From NCBI RefSeq assembly GCF_900113695.1, contig NZ_FOQH01000001.1:434001-498000 (forward strand): DNA of 64,000 nt, read 5' to 3'. The notes below the pieces were generated by a model. That model made no database searches, was not told the origin of the DNA, and worked only from the letters and a program-made list of their open reading frames with translations. Source of the DNA: Albimonas pacifica (GTDB lineage Bacteria; Pseudomonadota; Alphaproteobacteria; Rhodobacterales; Rhodobacteraceae). The position numbers and the translations under genes were made by a program. Numbering within the stretch: position 1 is the stretch's first letter; each line of letters begins with the position of its first letter. Shown piece after piece: positions 1-8,134 of this stretch.

Positions 1-497
1 CCTCGCGCAAGGGCCTGACGGTCGAGATCAACAACACCGACGCCGAAGGGCGCCTGGTGCTGGCCGACGCCCTGGCGCTGGCGGATGAGGAGTCCCCCGA
101 CGTGCTGCTCTGCTGGGCCACCCTCACCGGCGCCGCGCGGGTGGCGCTGGGCCCCGAGCTTCCGCCCTTCTTCACCGACGACCAGATCCTGGCGATGGAG
201 CTGACCGACGCCTCCCACCGGGTGCGCGACCCGCTGTGGCGGATGCCCTTCTGGCCCGGCTACGAGGAGAAGATCGAGCCGGGCATCGCCGACCTCGACA
301 ACGCCCCCTCCGGCGGCATGGCGGGCGCGATCACCGCGGCCCTGTTCCTGCGCCGCTTCGTCGAGAACGCCCGCGCCTTCGCCCATTTCGACATCTACGG
401 CTGGACCCAGAGCACCAGGCCCGGCCGCCCCAAGGGCGGCGAGGCGATGGGGGCCCGCGCCGCCTTCGCCGTGCTGAGCGACCGCCACAAGGCCTGA
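1..497 (+). CDS. Leucyl aminopeptidase family protein (M17), C-terminal fragment
   Basis: The 5' end is cut off by the window; the readable frame begins at base 3 and gives the last 164 residues. The fragment opens with the M17 metal-site signature NTDAEGRLVLADAL, in which the Asp and Glu ligate the catalytic divalent metals and the Arg is part of the active site, and continues with a family-typical TLTGAARVALG segment. M17 enzymes remove N-terminal residues from peptides in the cytoplasm. The gene lies 139 bp upstream of an NlpC/P60 hydrolase on the same strand, a pairing that fits joint processing of cell-wall or other peptides. The exact subfamily cannot be told without the N-terminus. Confidence 0.88.
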   Translation, partial: SRKGLTVEINNTDAEGRLVLADALALADEESPDVLLCWATLTGAARVALGPELPPFFTDDQILAMELTDASHRVRDPLWRMPFWPGYEEKIEPGIADLDNAPSGGMAGAITAALFLRRFVENARAFAHFDIYGWTQSTRPGRPKGGEAMGARAAFAVLSDRHKA

Positions 498-636
498 TCC
501 CGGGCCGCCGGCGGGGCGCGCCGAACCCGGCGCCCCCGCCCGGCCGCCCGGGCAGGCGCCGCCGCCTCGCCCTCCCGCGCGGGGCGGCTCCCCCAGGATC
601 GCCGGGCCTCCCGCCCGGCCGGATGCGAGAGACGCC

Positions 637-1467
637 ATGGCCGCCTACGATCCCCGGCTGACCCCCGCCCGCCCCGACCTCGCCGCCGAGGCCCTGCGCG
701 GCCGCGTCGAGGCCGAGCGTTTCGCCGCCCCCACGCCGATGCAGGTCGCGGCCGCCTCCACCCCGCTGTTCTCGCGCCCCGGCGCGAAGGGCTACGCCTC
801 CGAGCTGCTGATGGGCGCGGGTTTCGACGTCTACGAGACCGCCGACGGGCTCGCCTGGGGGCAGGCTGCGCGCGACGGCTACGTGGGCTACGTGGCGGCC
901 GGGGCGCTGGCGCCCGCCGGCCCCGCGCCCACCCACCGGGTCCGCGCGGTGCGCTCGACCCTCTACCCCGCGCCGGACATCAAGACGGTTCCGCGCGCCA
1001 CGCTGTCGATGAACGCCCGCCTGCGCGGCCGGATCGAGGGCGAGTTCCTGGTCTGCGCCGAGGGCTGCGTGCCCGCCGTGCATGTCTGCGCGGTCGACGC
1101 CGCCCAGGCCGACTGGGTCGCGGCGGCCGAGTCCTTCACGGGCACGCCCTACCTGTGGGGCGGGGGCACGGCGGCGGGCATCGACTGCTCGGGGCTGGTG
1201 CAGGCGGCGCGCTGGGCGGCGGGGTTCGACTGCCCGCGGGATTCCGACATGCAGGCGGCGCTGGGCCAGCCCGTCGCGCCCCAGACCCTGATGCGCGGGG
1301 ATCTCGTGTTCTGGAAGGGCCACGTCGGGATCATGCTTGACTCCGAGACGCTTCTGCATGCCAACGCCCATCACATGGCCTGCGCGGTGGAGCCGCTCGC
1401 CCAGGCCGTCTCCCGGATCGGGGCGGGCGACGCGGGCCCCCCCACCGGCTTCCGGCGGCTGGACTGA
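637..1467 (+). CDS. NlpC/P60 family cell-wall peptidase (C40)
   Basis: A 276-residue protein. The N-terminal half resembles the SH3-like region that precedes many NlpC/P60 domains. The catalytic domain occupies about residues 165-275 and shows the nucleophile motif DCSGLV, the catalytic His in GHVGIM and a further conserved His in LHANAHH. Such enzymes hydrolyse gamma-D-glutamyl-diaminopimelate bonds in murein peptides. No signal peptide is visible (MAAYDPRLTPARPD), so a cytoplasmic role in recycling imported murein peptides, together with the upstream aminopeptidase, is more likely than wall remodelling; this is inference. The ATG at 637 follows a GAGAGAC ribosome-binding site. The next gene starts 5 bp downstream, suggesting co-transcription. 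Confidence 0.87.
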   Translation: MAAYDPRLTPARPDLAAEALRGRVEAERFAAPTPMQVAAASTPLFSRPGAKGYASELLMGAGFDVYETADGLAWGQAARDGYVGYVAAGALAPAGPAPTHRVRAVRSTLYPAPDIKTVPRATLSMNARLRGRIEGEFLVCAEGCVPAVHVCAVDAAQADWVAAAESFTGTPYLWGGGTAAGIDCSGLVQAARWAAGFDCPRDSDMQAALGQPVAPQTLMRGDLVFWKGHVGIMLDSETLLHANAHHMACAVEPLAQAVSRIGAGDAGPPTGFRRLD

Positions 1468-1472
1468 AAGCG

Positions 1473-2666
1473 ATGTTCGAGACCCTTCCCAAGGCCGAGC
1501 CCGACGCCATCCTGGCCCTGATGGCCCGGTTCCGCGAGGACCCCAGGACCGACAAGATCGACCTCGGCGTCGGCGTCTACCGCGACGAGACCGGCGCCAC
1601 CCCGATCTTCCGCGCGGTGCAGGCCGCCGAAGAACGCCTGGTCGCCGCCCAGACCACCAAGACCTACGTCGGTCTTCCCGGCGACCTCAAGTTCTGCCGC
1701 CTGCTGGGCGAGGAGCTGCTGGGCCGGCCCCTGGCGTCCGAAAGCGCCATGGTGCAGGCGGCCGGCGGCTCCGGCGCGCTCTACATCCTCGCGGCCTTCA
1801 TCCGGCGCGCGGCGCCGGCGACGCGGGTGTGGCTGCCCACGCCCACCTGGCCCAACCACCCCAACCTGTTCCGGGGCGCGGGGCTGGCCCTGGGCGACTA
1901 CCCCTGGCTCGACCGCGCCGGCCGGGCGCTGGACTTCGCCGCCGCCGCCGAGGCGCTGGAGAAACTGGGGCCGGGCGACGCGGTCCTGCTGCACGCCTGC
2001 TGCCACAACCCAACCGGCGTCGACCCGACGCCCGAGCAGTGGGCCGAGATAGGCGCCATCGCCGCGCGCCGCGGCTGGCTGCCGGTCTTCGACATGGCCT
2101 ACGCCGGCTTCGGCGACGACTGGGAGCGGGACTGCGCCGGAATGCGCACCGTGATCGGACGGGTCCCCGAGGCGCTGATGGCCGCGTCCTGCTCGAAGAA
2201 CTTCGGCCTCTACCGGGAGCGGGCGGGCGCGGTCTACGCCCACACCGCCGAGCCCTCGCGCCGGCAGGCGGCGCAGGACGGGCTCGAGGCGGTCACCCGC
2301 ATGGTCTACTCGATGCCCCCCGACCACGGCGGCGCCCTGGTGCGCGCGGTGCTGGAGGACGCGGACCTCGCCGCCGACTGGCGGGCCGAGCTGACCGCGA
2401 TGCGCGAGCGCATCAACGCCAACCGCCGGGCGCTGGCCGAGGCGCTCGCCGCCCGTCCCGGCGGCCAGGGCTGGGGCTTCATCGCCGAGCAGCGGGGGAT
2501 CTTCTCCCTGCTGGGCCTCGACCGCGCCCAGGTGGATCGCCTGCGCGAGGTGCACGGCGTCTACGCCGTGGCCGGCGGCCGGGTGAACGTGGCCGGCATG
2601 CGGATCGGGGACGCCGACCGCGTCGCCGCCGCGCTTCTCGACGTCGCAGGCAGCCCGGCCGGCTGA
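1473..2666 (+). CDS. Aromatic amino acid / aspartate aminotransferase (class I)
   Basis: A 397-residue fold-type I PLP enzyme. The PLP lysine is Lys242 in SCSKNFGLYRER, the signature of the AspC/TyrB branch, and the cofactor-contacting Asn179 (HNPTG), Asp207 and Tyr210 (DMAY) are all present. The N-terminal DLGVGVYRDETG is also characteristic. It interconverts aspartate or aromatic amino acids with their 2-oxo acids using glutamate/2-oxoglutarate. It starts 5 bp after the NlpC gene and may be translated from the same message. Distinguishing TyrB-like from AspC-like specificity needs a phylogeny. Confidence 0.88.
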   Translation: MFETLPKAEPDAILALMARFREDPRTDKIDLGVGVYRDETGATPIFRAVQAAEERLVAAQTTKTYVGLPGDLKFCRLLGEELLGRPLASESAMVQAAGGSGALYILAAFIRRAAPATRVWLPTPTWPNHPNLFRGAGLALGDYPWLDRAGRALDFAAAAEALEKLGPGDAVLLHACCHNPTGVDPTPEQWAEIGAIAARRGWLPVFDMAYAGFGDDWERDCAGMRTVIGRVPEALMAASCSKNFGLYRERAGAVYAHTAEPSRRQAAQDGLEAVTRMVYSMPPDHGGALVRAVLEDADLAADWRAELTAMRERINANRRALAEALAARPGGQGWGFIAEQRGIFSLLGLDRAQVDRLREVHGVYAVAGGRVNVAGMRIGDADRVAAALLDVAGSPAG

Positions 2667-2946
2667 GGGCGCAGGCGCCGCGTCGGGCGTCCCGCCTGCG
2701 GGCACGTCCGGCCCGCGGCGCGGCGGCGGGCGCGGCGCCTCCGGGCGCCGTCTCCTGCGGCGGGGGGCAGGGCGGTCCCTGCAGGCGGGCCTTGGGACGG
2801 CGTTTCGCCCGCCGCCGGCCCGCGCGCGGGCTCGGGGGGCGGGTTCGGCGCCCGCGTCGGCGCCGCGCGGCGCTCGGGCGCGAGCCGGGCGCCGCGAGAG
2901 CGGCCGGGGGCGAGGCGTCGTCGCCCCGCCCCCGGCCGGCGTCGCC
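2667..2946. other. Non-coding GC-rich interval
   Basis: A 280-bp interval between the convergent aminotransferase and nitroreductase genes. It is almost entirely G and C with many short G/C palindromes. No credible small gene was seen; it probably serves as the shared termination region. Confidence 0.5.
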
Positions 2947-3609
2947 TTACAGGAAGCGCAGCCACTCATCGGTGGGCGCGCGATCCGCGCGGAGCCGGTT
3001 CACCGGATGCGCCTGGTCGATCTTGCCGATCGACAGGCCGCAGAACAGCATCGTCTGCGGATCCGCGTCCACGAACCTGTCGATCAGCGTGTAGAACCGC
3101 CCCCAGGCCTCCTGCGCGCAGGTGTCGTAGCCCTCCTCCTGGAAGAGCAGCATCGCGGTCTGCAGGTACATGCCCAGGTCCGACCACTGCGGCGCGCCCA
3201 TCTTGCGGTCGACGTGCACGAACAGCGCCGCCGGCGCCCCGAAGAAGCGGTAGTTGTTGGCGAACCACTCCAGCCGGCCGGCCTTGTCCGCCCGCTCGAT
3301 CCCCAGGAGGTTGTACATCGCCTCGCCCACCCCGAAGCGGCGCGAGCGGTAGGGCTCGTGCAGGTTCGGCGGGTAGACGTCGTATTCCATCTCGTCGGGG
3401 CCCTCGCTCTCCATCTTCGCGGCCACCCGGGCGCGCAGATCGTCGAGCTTGTCGTCCTGCACCACCGTGATGATCCAGGGCTGGAGATTGCCGCCCGAGG
3501 GCGCGCGCGCGGCGCGGGTCAGCACCCGCTCGATCACCTCGCGCGGGACCGGGTCCTTGAGGAAGGCGCGGGCCGAAATCCGCCGCTCCACCGCTTCGCT
3601 GACTTTCAT
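2947..3609 (-). CDS. Nitroreductase family FMN-dependent oxidoreductase
   Basis: A 220-residue nitroreductase-fold protein. The N-terminus carries the FMN-phosphate motif (RRISARAF) and then APSGGNLQPW, the canonical flavin-binding loop; the C-terminus GLSIGKIDQAHPVNRLR also fits the family. Members reduce nitro groups, quinones or flavins with NAD(P)H; the substrate is unknown. The start at 3609 was preferred to upstream in-frame codons because GGAGGAGACGTC sits immediately before it and the protein then begins MKVSEAVERR, typical of the family. It diverges from the transglycosylase gene across 175 bp. Confidence 0.87.
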   Translation of the reverse strand: MKVSEAVERRISARAFLKDPVPREVIERVLTRAARAPSGGNLQPWIITVVQDDKLDDLRARVAAKMESEGPDEMEYDVYPPNLHEPYRSRRFGVGEAMYNLLGIERADKAGRLEWFANNYRFFGAPAALFVHVDRKMGAPQWSDLGMYLQTAMLLFQEEGYDTCAQEAWGRFYTLIDRFVDADPQTMLFCGLSIGKIDQAHPVNRLRADRAPTDEWLRFL

Positions 3610-3784
3610 GGACGTCTCCTCCAATCGCTGCGCGCCGTCCCGATTCCGCTGGGCGGTCGCGCTTGTCCCGCGCACCCTCGCCTTTTTTCGGCCCCCGGCT
3701 CAAGATACCGTTCGCGGGACGAGAGCAGATGCGCGGCGACGCCCCTCACGACGAAGGGACGCCCGCGCGGCAGGCGGAGGCATG
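3610..3784. promoter_or_regulatory. Divergent promoter region, nitroreductase / transglycosylase
   Basis: A 175-bp intergenic region between divergent genes that must hold both promoters. It contains one AT-richer stretch (ccttttttcgg around 3680). No confident -35/-10 pair was identified. Confidence 0.35.
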
Positions 3785-5062
3785 ATGTCCCGAACCCGAA
3801 CCCCGCGAATCCTCACGGGCGCGATCCTGGCGGCCGCCGTGGGCGGCTGCGCCTCGGCCGAAGGGCCGCGGAGCGTCGAGAGCCAGCCCCCCTCGCGCCC
3901 CTCGGCGCAGGCGGCGGCGCCCACGCCCGCCCCGACCCCGGCCGATTTCGAGAGCTGGAAGCGCGGCTTCCGCGGCAAGGCCCTGGCCCAGGGCATCCGC
4001 CCGGACGTCTTCGACGCCGCCTTCCGGGGCGTGGGCGTCAACGCCCGGGTGCTGGAGCTCGACGCCTACCAGCCCGAGTTCTCCCGCCCGATCTGGGAAT
4101 ATCTCGACAGCGCCGTCTCCGACACCCGCGTCGCCACCGGGCGCGAGAAGCTGGCCGAGAAGCGCGCCATGCTCGACGGGATCGAGGCGCGCTACAACGT
4201 CGACCGCCAGTACGTCCTGGCGATCTGGGGGCTGGAGAGCGCCTTCGGCGCCAACTACGGCTCGATCCCGGTGATCGAATCGCTCGCGACCCTGGCCTAC
4301 GAGGGCCGCCGCCGCGACTTCGCCGAGGAGCAGCTGATCTCCGCGCTGCGCATCCTGCAGGCGGGCGACATCACGCCCCAGCGGATGGTCGGCTCCTGGG
4401 CCGGCGCGATGGGCCACACCCAGTTCATCCCCACCAGCTTCGAGGCCTATGCCGTCGACCATGCCGGCGACGGGCGGCGCGACCTGTGGTCGGCGGACGC
4501 CGAGGACGCGCTGGCCTCGACCGCCAACTACCTCGCCCGCTTCGGCTGGACCATGGGCCAGCCCTGGGGGATGGAGGTGCGCCTGCCCTCGGGCTTCGAC
4601 TTCGCGCAGACCGGCGCGACCCGCCCGACCTCGGCCTGGGCCGCGATGGGCGTCGCGCCCTACGGCGGCGGGTCGCTTCCCGACCATGGCGAGGCGGTGA
4701 TCGAGGCGCCGGCGGGCGCGAAGGGCCCCGCCTTCATCACCTGGAAGAACTTCAGGGTGATCAAGCGCTACAACAACTCGACCTCCTACGCGCTGGCCGT
4801 CGGGCTGCTGGGCGACCGGATCACCGGCAAGCCCGGTGTGCAGGCTCCCTGGCCGCGGGGCGACAAGCCCCTGTCGCGCAGCCAGAAGATCGAGATGCAG
4901 GAGCGGCTGACGGCGATGGGCTTCGACACCAAGGGCGTCGACGGCATCATCGGCCCCGACACCCGCGACGCGATCCGCGCCTTCCAGCGCACCCGGGGCA
5001 TGACCCCCGACGGCTACGAGAACGCGGCCCTCCTCGACGCCCTGCGCGCCGCCGGAGGCTGA
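3785..5062 (+). CDS. Lytic murein transglycosylase B-like lipoprotein (GH103)
   Basis: A 425-residue murein-cleaving enzyme. The N-terminus is a lipoprotein signal (ILAAAVGGC, acylated Cys near residue 22) followed by a Pro/Ala linker. The MltB/SLT_2 catalytic domain follows, with the catalytic Glu in WGLESAFGANYG and the conserved AGAMGHTQFIPTSF. A C-terminal peptidoglycan-binding domain begins at RSQKIEMQERL and includes the GVDGIIGPDTRDAI repeat. It cuts the MurNAc-GlcNAc bond to give 1,6-anhydro ends, acting at the inner face of the outer membrane. Two consecutive ATGs occur at 3782 and 3785; the second is better spaced from the GCGGAGG ribosome-binding site. Confidence 0.9.
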   Translation: MSRTRTPRILTGAILAAAVGGCASAEGPRSVESQPPSRPSAQAAAPTPAPTPADFESWKRGFRGKALAQGIRPDVFDAAFRGVGVNARVLELDAYQPEFSRPIWEYLDSAVSDTRVATGREKLAEKRAMLDGIEARYNVDRQYVLAIWGLESAFGANYGSIPVIESLATLAYEGRRRDFAEEQLISALRILQAGDITPQRMVGSWAGAMGHTQFIPTSFEAYAVDHAGDGRRDLWSADAEDALASTANYLARFGWTMGQPWGMEVRLPSGFDFAQTGATRPTSAWAAMGVAPYGGGSLPDHGEAVIEAPAGAKGPAFITWKNFRVIKRYNNSTSYALAVGLLGDRITGKPGVQAPWPRGDKPLSRSQKIEMQERLTAMGFDTKGVDGIIGPDTRDAIRAFQRTRGMTPDGYENAALLDALRAAGG

Positions 5063-5071
5063 TCCCGGCCC

Positions 5072-5100
5072 GGCCCGCCGCCCCCTTCGGGCGGCGGGCC
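5072..5100. terminator. Hairpin downstream of the transglycosylase gene
   Basis: A perfect 12-bp stem (5072-5083 with 5089-5100) and a 5-nt loop, ten bases after the transglycosylase stop codon. No U-run follows, so it is either a GC-only terminator or a 3'-end stabilising hairpin. Confidence 0.6.
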
Positions 5101-5196
5101 CGGAGCCGTGGCCCGGTCCGCCCCTCTCGCCTGCGCCCTTGAACGCCCCGCCGCCGCGTGTCTTTGCTGCCGCGAGGCGGATCGGGAGAACGGGCG

Positions 5197-5823
5197 ATGG
5201 ATCTCGGAGTTTGGCTGGCCTTCGCGGCCGCGAGCGCGGTGCTGGTGGCGATCCCCGGCCCCACGGTGCTGCTGGTGGTGGGCTTCGCGCTGGGCGAGGG
5301 CCGGCGCTCGGTCCCTCCGGCGACGGCGGGCGTGGCGCTGGGCGACCTGATCGCGACCTCGGTCTCGCTGGCGGGAATGGGGGCGGTGCTGGCGGCCTCC
5401 GTCACGCTCTACACGGCGGTGAAATGGGTCGGCGCGGCCTATCTCGTCTGGCTCGGCGTGAAGATGTGGCGCGGGGCCGGAGGCGCCGAGGCGGGCCGGG
5501 CGCTCGCCCGACGCGCGCCCACCCGCGCGCGCATGTTCCGCCAAGCCTTCCTGGTGACGCTCCTGAACCCCAAGGGCCTGGTGTTCTTCGTGGCCTTCGC
5601 CCCGCAGTTCATCGACCCCGCCGCCGGCTACGCCCGCCAGGCCGCGATCCTGGTCGCGACCTTCACCGTGCTGGGCGCGGTCAACGCCGTGCTCTGGGGC
5701 CTCGCCGCCGGCGAGATGCGCGCCCGCGTCGCCCGCCCCGGGGTGATGGCCTGGATGGCGCGCATCGGCGGCGCCGGCCTGGTCGGCGCCGGGGCGCTGA
5801 CGGCGCTGAGCCGTCGCGCCTGA
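5197..5823 (+). CDS. LysE/RhtB family amino-acid exporter
   Basis: A 208-residue inner-membrane protein with about six hydrophobic segments. The first transmembrane helix contains the family signature VAIPGPTVLLVVGFALGEGRR, and a later FLVTLLNPKGLVFFVAF segment matches the conserved LNPK motif. The family exports amino acids or homoserine lactones; the substrate cannot be deduced. The start at 5197 is supported by GGGAGAA six bases upstream. The stop codon lies inside the first copy of a 24-bp tandem repeat. Confidence 0.87.
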   Translation: MDLGVWLAFAAASAVLVAIPGPTVLLVVGFALGEGRRSVPPATAGVALGDLIATSVSLAGMGAVLAASVTLYTAVKWVGAAYLVWLGVKMWRGAGGAEAGRALARRAPTRARMFRQAFLVTLLNPKGLVFFVAFAPQFIDPAAGYARQAAILVATFTVLGAVNAVLWGLAAGEMRARVARPGVMAWMARIGGAGLVGAGALTALSRRA

Positions 5824-5908
5824 GGCGCGCCGAGGCGTCGCGCCTGAGGCGCGCAAAGGCGTCGCGCCTGAGGCGCGCCGAGGCATATCCGGCCTGAGGC
5901 GCGCGACG
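5813..5908. repeat. 24-bp tandem repeat with internal palindrome, 3-4 copies
   Basis: Copies lie at 5813-5836, 5837-5860 and 5861-5884, with a degenerate fourth at 5885-5908. Copy 2 differs from copies 1 and 3 at two bases. Each unit contains the palindrome gcgcctgaggcgc, so transcripts from either side would carry several small hairpins. The array lies between the convergent lysE-like and lysR genes and overlaps the lysE-like stop codon. Confidence 0.85.
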
Positions 5909-5930
5909 TCGTGGGGCGCCTGAGGTCGGC

Positions 5931-6839
5931 TCACCCCATCCCGAACCGCTCCTCCAGCCGACGCGTCACCTGGTCGGCGAAGCGGGCGGCGGCGACCGAC
6001 AGGGTGCGGCCCTTGAGCTGGCCGAAGTAGAGCGAGCCCGCGTGCACGTCGCGCGCCGCGACGGGGACGCTGGTCACGCCCTCGCCGGCGCCGGCGCGCG
6101 GCGCGCCCACGTCGATCTGGAAGGCGATGGTTCGGCTGCGGGCGACGTGGGCCTTGAGATACTCGAAACTGTTGCTCTCCAGCTCCGGCGTCGCCGAGAA
6201 GCCCCGCGCGGCCAGCGAGCGCTCGATCAGCATCCGCCCGCCGAAGGCGCGGGTGGGGAGCGCCAGCGGGTATTCCAGGCACTCGCGCAGGCGAAGCTCG
6301 CCGCGCCCGGCCAGCGGGTGGTCGGCGGCCATCATCGCCCGGATCGGCTGGGGCACGGCGATCAGGATCTCGAACGGCGGCGGGCCGGCGGCGTCGAAGA
6401 CCAGCGCGAGGTCCACCAGGTACGCCTCCAGCGCGCCCGAGGCCGCGCCATGCTCCTGCACCATCACCTCGAATCTCACCGCGGGATAGAGCGCCGAGTA
6501 GCGCCCGATCTCTTCGGGCAGGAAATAGGGCGTCAGCGCCTGGGAGCAGGCGACCGAGACATGCCCCCGCCGCACCCCCGTCAGGTCCGCCAGCCGCGAG
6601 CGCAGCCGGTCGGTCTCGGCGAGCTGCTGGCGCACGTGGTGGATGGCGAGCTCCCCGGCCGCGTTCAGCCGCACGCCGTGGGGGAGCCGCTCGAAGATCG
6701 GCTCGCCCAGCTCCTCCTCGAAGGCGATCAGCCGGCGCTGCACGGCCGAGGCGGTGATCGCCATCGCCTCCGCCGCGCGCCGGATCGAGCCGAGCCGCGC
6801 GACCTCGTCGATCAGGCGGAAGGTGGTCAGGTGCTTCAT
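5931..6839 (-). CDS. LysR family transcriptional regulator of the ring-opening operon
   Basis: A 302-residue LysR-type regulator: a winged helix-turn-helix at about residues 3-60 (LGSIRRAAEAMAITASAVQR) and a C-terminal co-inducer domain. It is transcribed divergently from the ABC/amidohydrolase operon starting at 7085, the classic arrangement for a LysR activator and its target, so it probably senses the imported heterocycle or a product. In cyanuric-acid degraders the analogous operon is also under a LysR protein, AtzR. The start at 6839 is chosen because CCGGAGGACCTC precedes it. Confidence 0.88.
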   Translation of the reverse strand: MKHLTTFRLIDEVARLGSIRRAAEAMAITASAVQRRLIAFEEELGEPIFERLPHGVRLNAAGELAIHHVRQQLAETDRLRSRLADLTGVRRGHVSVACSQALTPYFLPEEIGRYSALYPAVRFEVMVQEHGAASGALEAYLVDLALVFDAAGPPPFEILIAVPQPIRAMMAADHPLAGRGELRLRECLEYPLALPTRAFGGRMLIERSLAARGFSATPELESNSFEYLKAHVARSRTIAFQIDVGAPRAGAGEGVTSVPVAARDVHAGSLYFGQLKGRTLSVAAARFADQVTRRLEERFGMG

Positions 6840-6905
6840 GAGGTCCTCCGGACGGAACGGGCGCGGGCGGAGCCGCCGACCTGCGCCCGCGGCAGGCGGC
6901 GAGAG

Positions 6906-6926
6906 GCCCCGGGTCAAGCCCGGGGC
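6906..6926. repeat. REP-like hairpin, dispersed family copy 1
   Basis: A perfect 8-bp stem (6906-6913 with 6919-6926) and a 5-nt loop. It belongs to a family also found at 17901-17921, 17994-18014 and 53474-53494, with a shared flank ggggcctctcgc. Confidence 0.75.
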
Positions 6927-6960
6927 ATGGGGCGCCCAGGGTCGCCTGCGGCGCGTTTTC

Positions 6961-7010
6961 GGCAACGGCCTCCCGCAAAATGAGCACGAGACGGCAACGC
7001 CCTGCAACGG
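6961..7010. promoter_or_regulatory. Candidate LysR binding region with GGCAACG repeats
   Basis: In the region between the divergent lysR gene and operon, GGCAACG occurs at 6961-6967 and 6993-6999 (32 bp apart, about three helical turns), and GCAACGG follows at 7004-7010. The spacing and position suggest an operator. No convincing T-N11-A dyad was identified, so this is tentative. Confidence 0.3.
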
Positions 7011-7084
7011 CAGACTGCGCCCCGATCAGAAGGCCGGAGCCCGCCGGCCCCTCCCTCGCAGCATTCCGACAGACGGAGCCCCCG

Positions 7085-8134
7085 ATGACCCTCACCCGCC
7101 GGACCCTCCTTCGCCGCACGGCCGCCCTCGGCGGCGCCGCCGCGGCCGCCTCGCTGTTCTCGCCCGCCCTCGTCCGCGCCCAGACGCCTGTGCGCATGGT
7201 GCTCAACTGGCGCTACCAGGGCCCGCAGGCCTGGTTCTTCCTCGCCCAGGACCGCGGCTACTTCGCCGACGCGGGCATCGAGATGATCATCGACCAGGGC
7301 AACGGCTCGGGCGCCGCGGTGGGCGCGGTCGCCTCGGGCTCTTACGACGTGGGCTTCGGCGACGTGAACGCGCTGATCCAGCTCGCGGCGACCAAGCCCG
7401 AGGAGGCGCCGATCTGCGTCTACCAGATGTACAACAAGCCCCCCTTCACCGTCGGCGTGATGGCCGACAGCGGCATCGAGACGGCGAAGGACCTCGAAGG
7501 CAAGGTGCTGGGCGGCGCCGCGAACGACGGCGCGCTGAAGCTGTGGCCGGCCTTCGTGAAGCTGGCGGGGATCGACGATTCGGGCGTCGAGATCACCAAC
7601 TTCGCCCCCAACCTGCGCGAGCAGATGCTCAAGGGCCGCCAGGTCGACGGCGTCTTCGGCTACGTCAACACCATCCGCTTCTCGGCCAAGCTCTCGGGCA
7701 TGGATCCCGACAAGGAGATCCGGTTCATCAACTACGGCGACTACGGGATGGACCTCTATTCCAACGGCATGATCGTGCCCAAGAAGATGGCGCAGGAGCA
7801 GCCCGAGCTGGTCGCCGGCATGGTGGCCGCCATCAACAAGGGCATCGCCGACACGCTGGCGGACATGGACGCCGGCATCGACGCGGTGGCCGAGCGCGAG
7901 CCCCTGATCAACAAGGCGATCGAGAAGGAGCGCCTGATCGCCACCCTGCAGGACGAGATGAACCACCCCGAGATCGCCACCGTCGGCCTCGGCGACGTGG
8001 ACACGGCGCGCTTCGACACCGCCATCGGCATCGTGGTCGACGCCAACGGCCTGCCGCGCACGCCGGACCGCTCGGAGATCTTCACCGACGCGTTCCTGCC
8101 GCCGATGTCCGAGCGGATCACGAAGCTGCTCTGA
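7085..8134 (+). CDS. ABC transporter substrate-binding protein, NMT1/THI5-like
   Basis: A 349-residue periplasmic binding protein. It begins with a twin-arginine-like signal (TRRTLLRRTA, hydrophobic stretch, cleavage near VRAQ). The mature part matches the NMT1/THI5/TauA fold: VRMVLNWRYQGPQAWFFLAQ, GYFADAGIEM and GSYDVGFGDVNALIQLA. Family members bind sulfonates, nitrate or thiamine-pyrimidine precursors; a planar N-heterocycle would fit this operon. It is the first gene of the operon: its TGA overlaps the ATG of the SDR gene (TGATG), and its ATPase and permease are encoded three and four genes downstream. Confidence 0.88.
   Translation: MTLTRRTLLRRTAALGGAAAAASLFSPALVRAQTPVRMVLNWRYQGPQAWFFLAQDRGYFADAGIEMIIDQGNGSGAAVGAVASGSYDVGFGDVNALIQLAATKPEEAPICVYQMYNKPPFTVGVMADSGIETAKDLEGKVLGGAANDGALKLWPAFVKLAGIDDSGVEITNFAPNLREQMLKGRQVDGVFGYVNTIRFSAKLSGMDPDKEIRFINYGDYGMDLYSNGMIVPKKMAQEQPELVAGMVAAINKGIADTLADMDAGIDAVAEREPLINKAIEKERLIATLQDEMNHPEIATVGLGDVDTARFDTAIGIVVDANGLPRTPDRSEIFTDAFLPPMSERITKLL

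Noticed and set aside
3007-5142. Long plus-strand open frame across the nitroreductase and transglycosylase genes
   Set aside because: It is out of frame with the transglycosylase and antisense to the nitroreductase; both real genes have conserved motifs and ribosome-binding sites.
5813-5908. CRISPR-like array
   Set aside because: The 24-bp units are directly adjacent with no unique spacers, and no cas gene is present; this is a simple tandem repeat.
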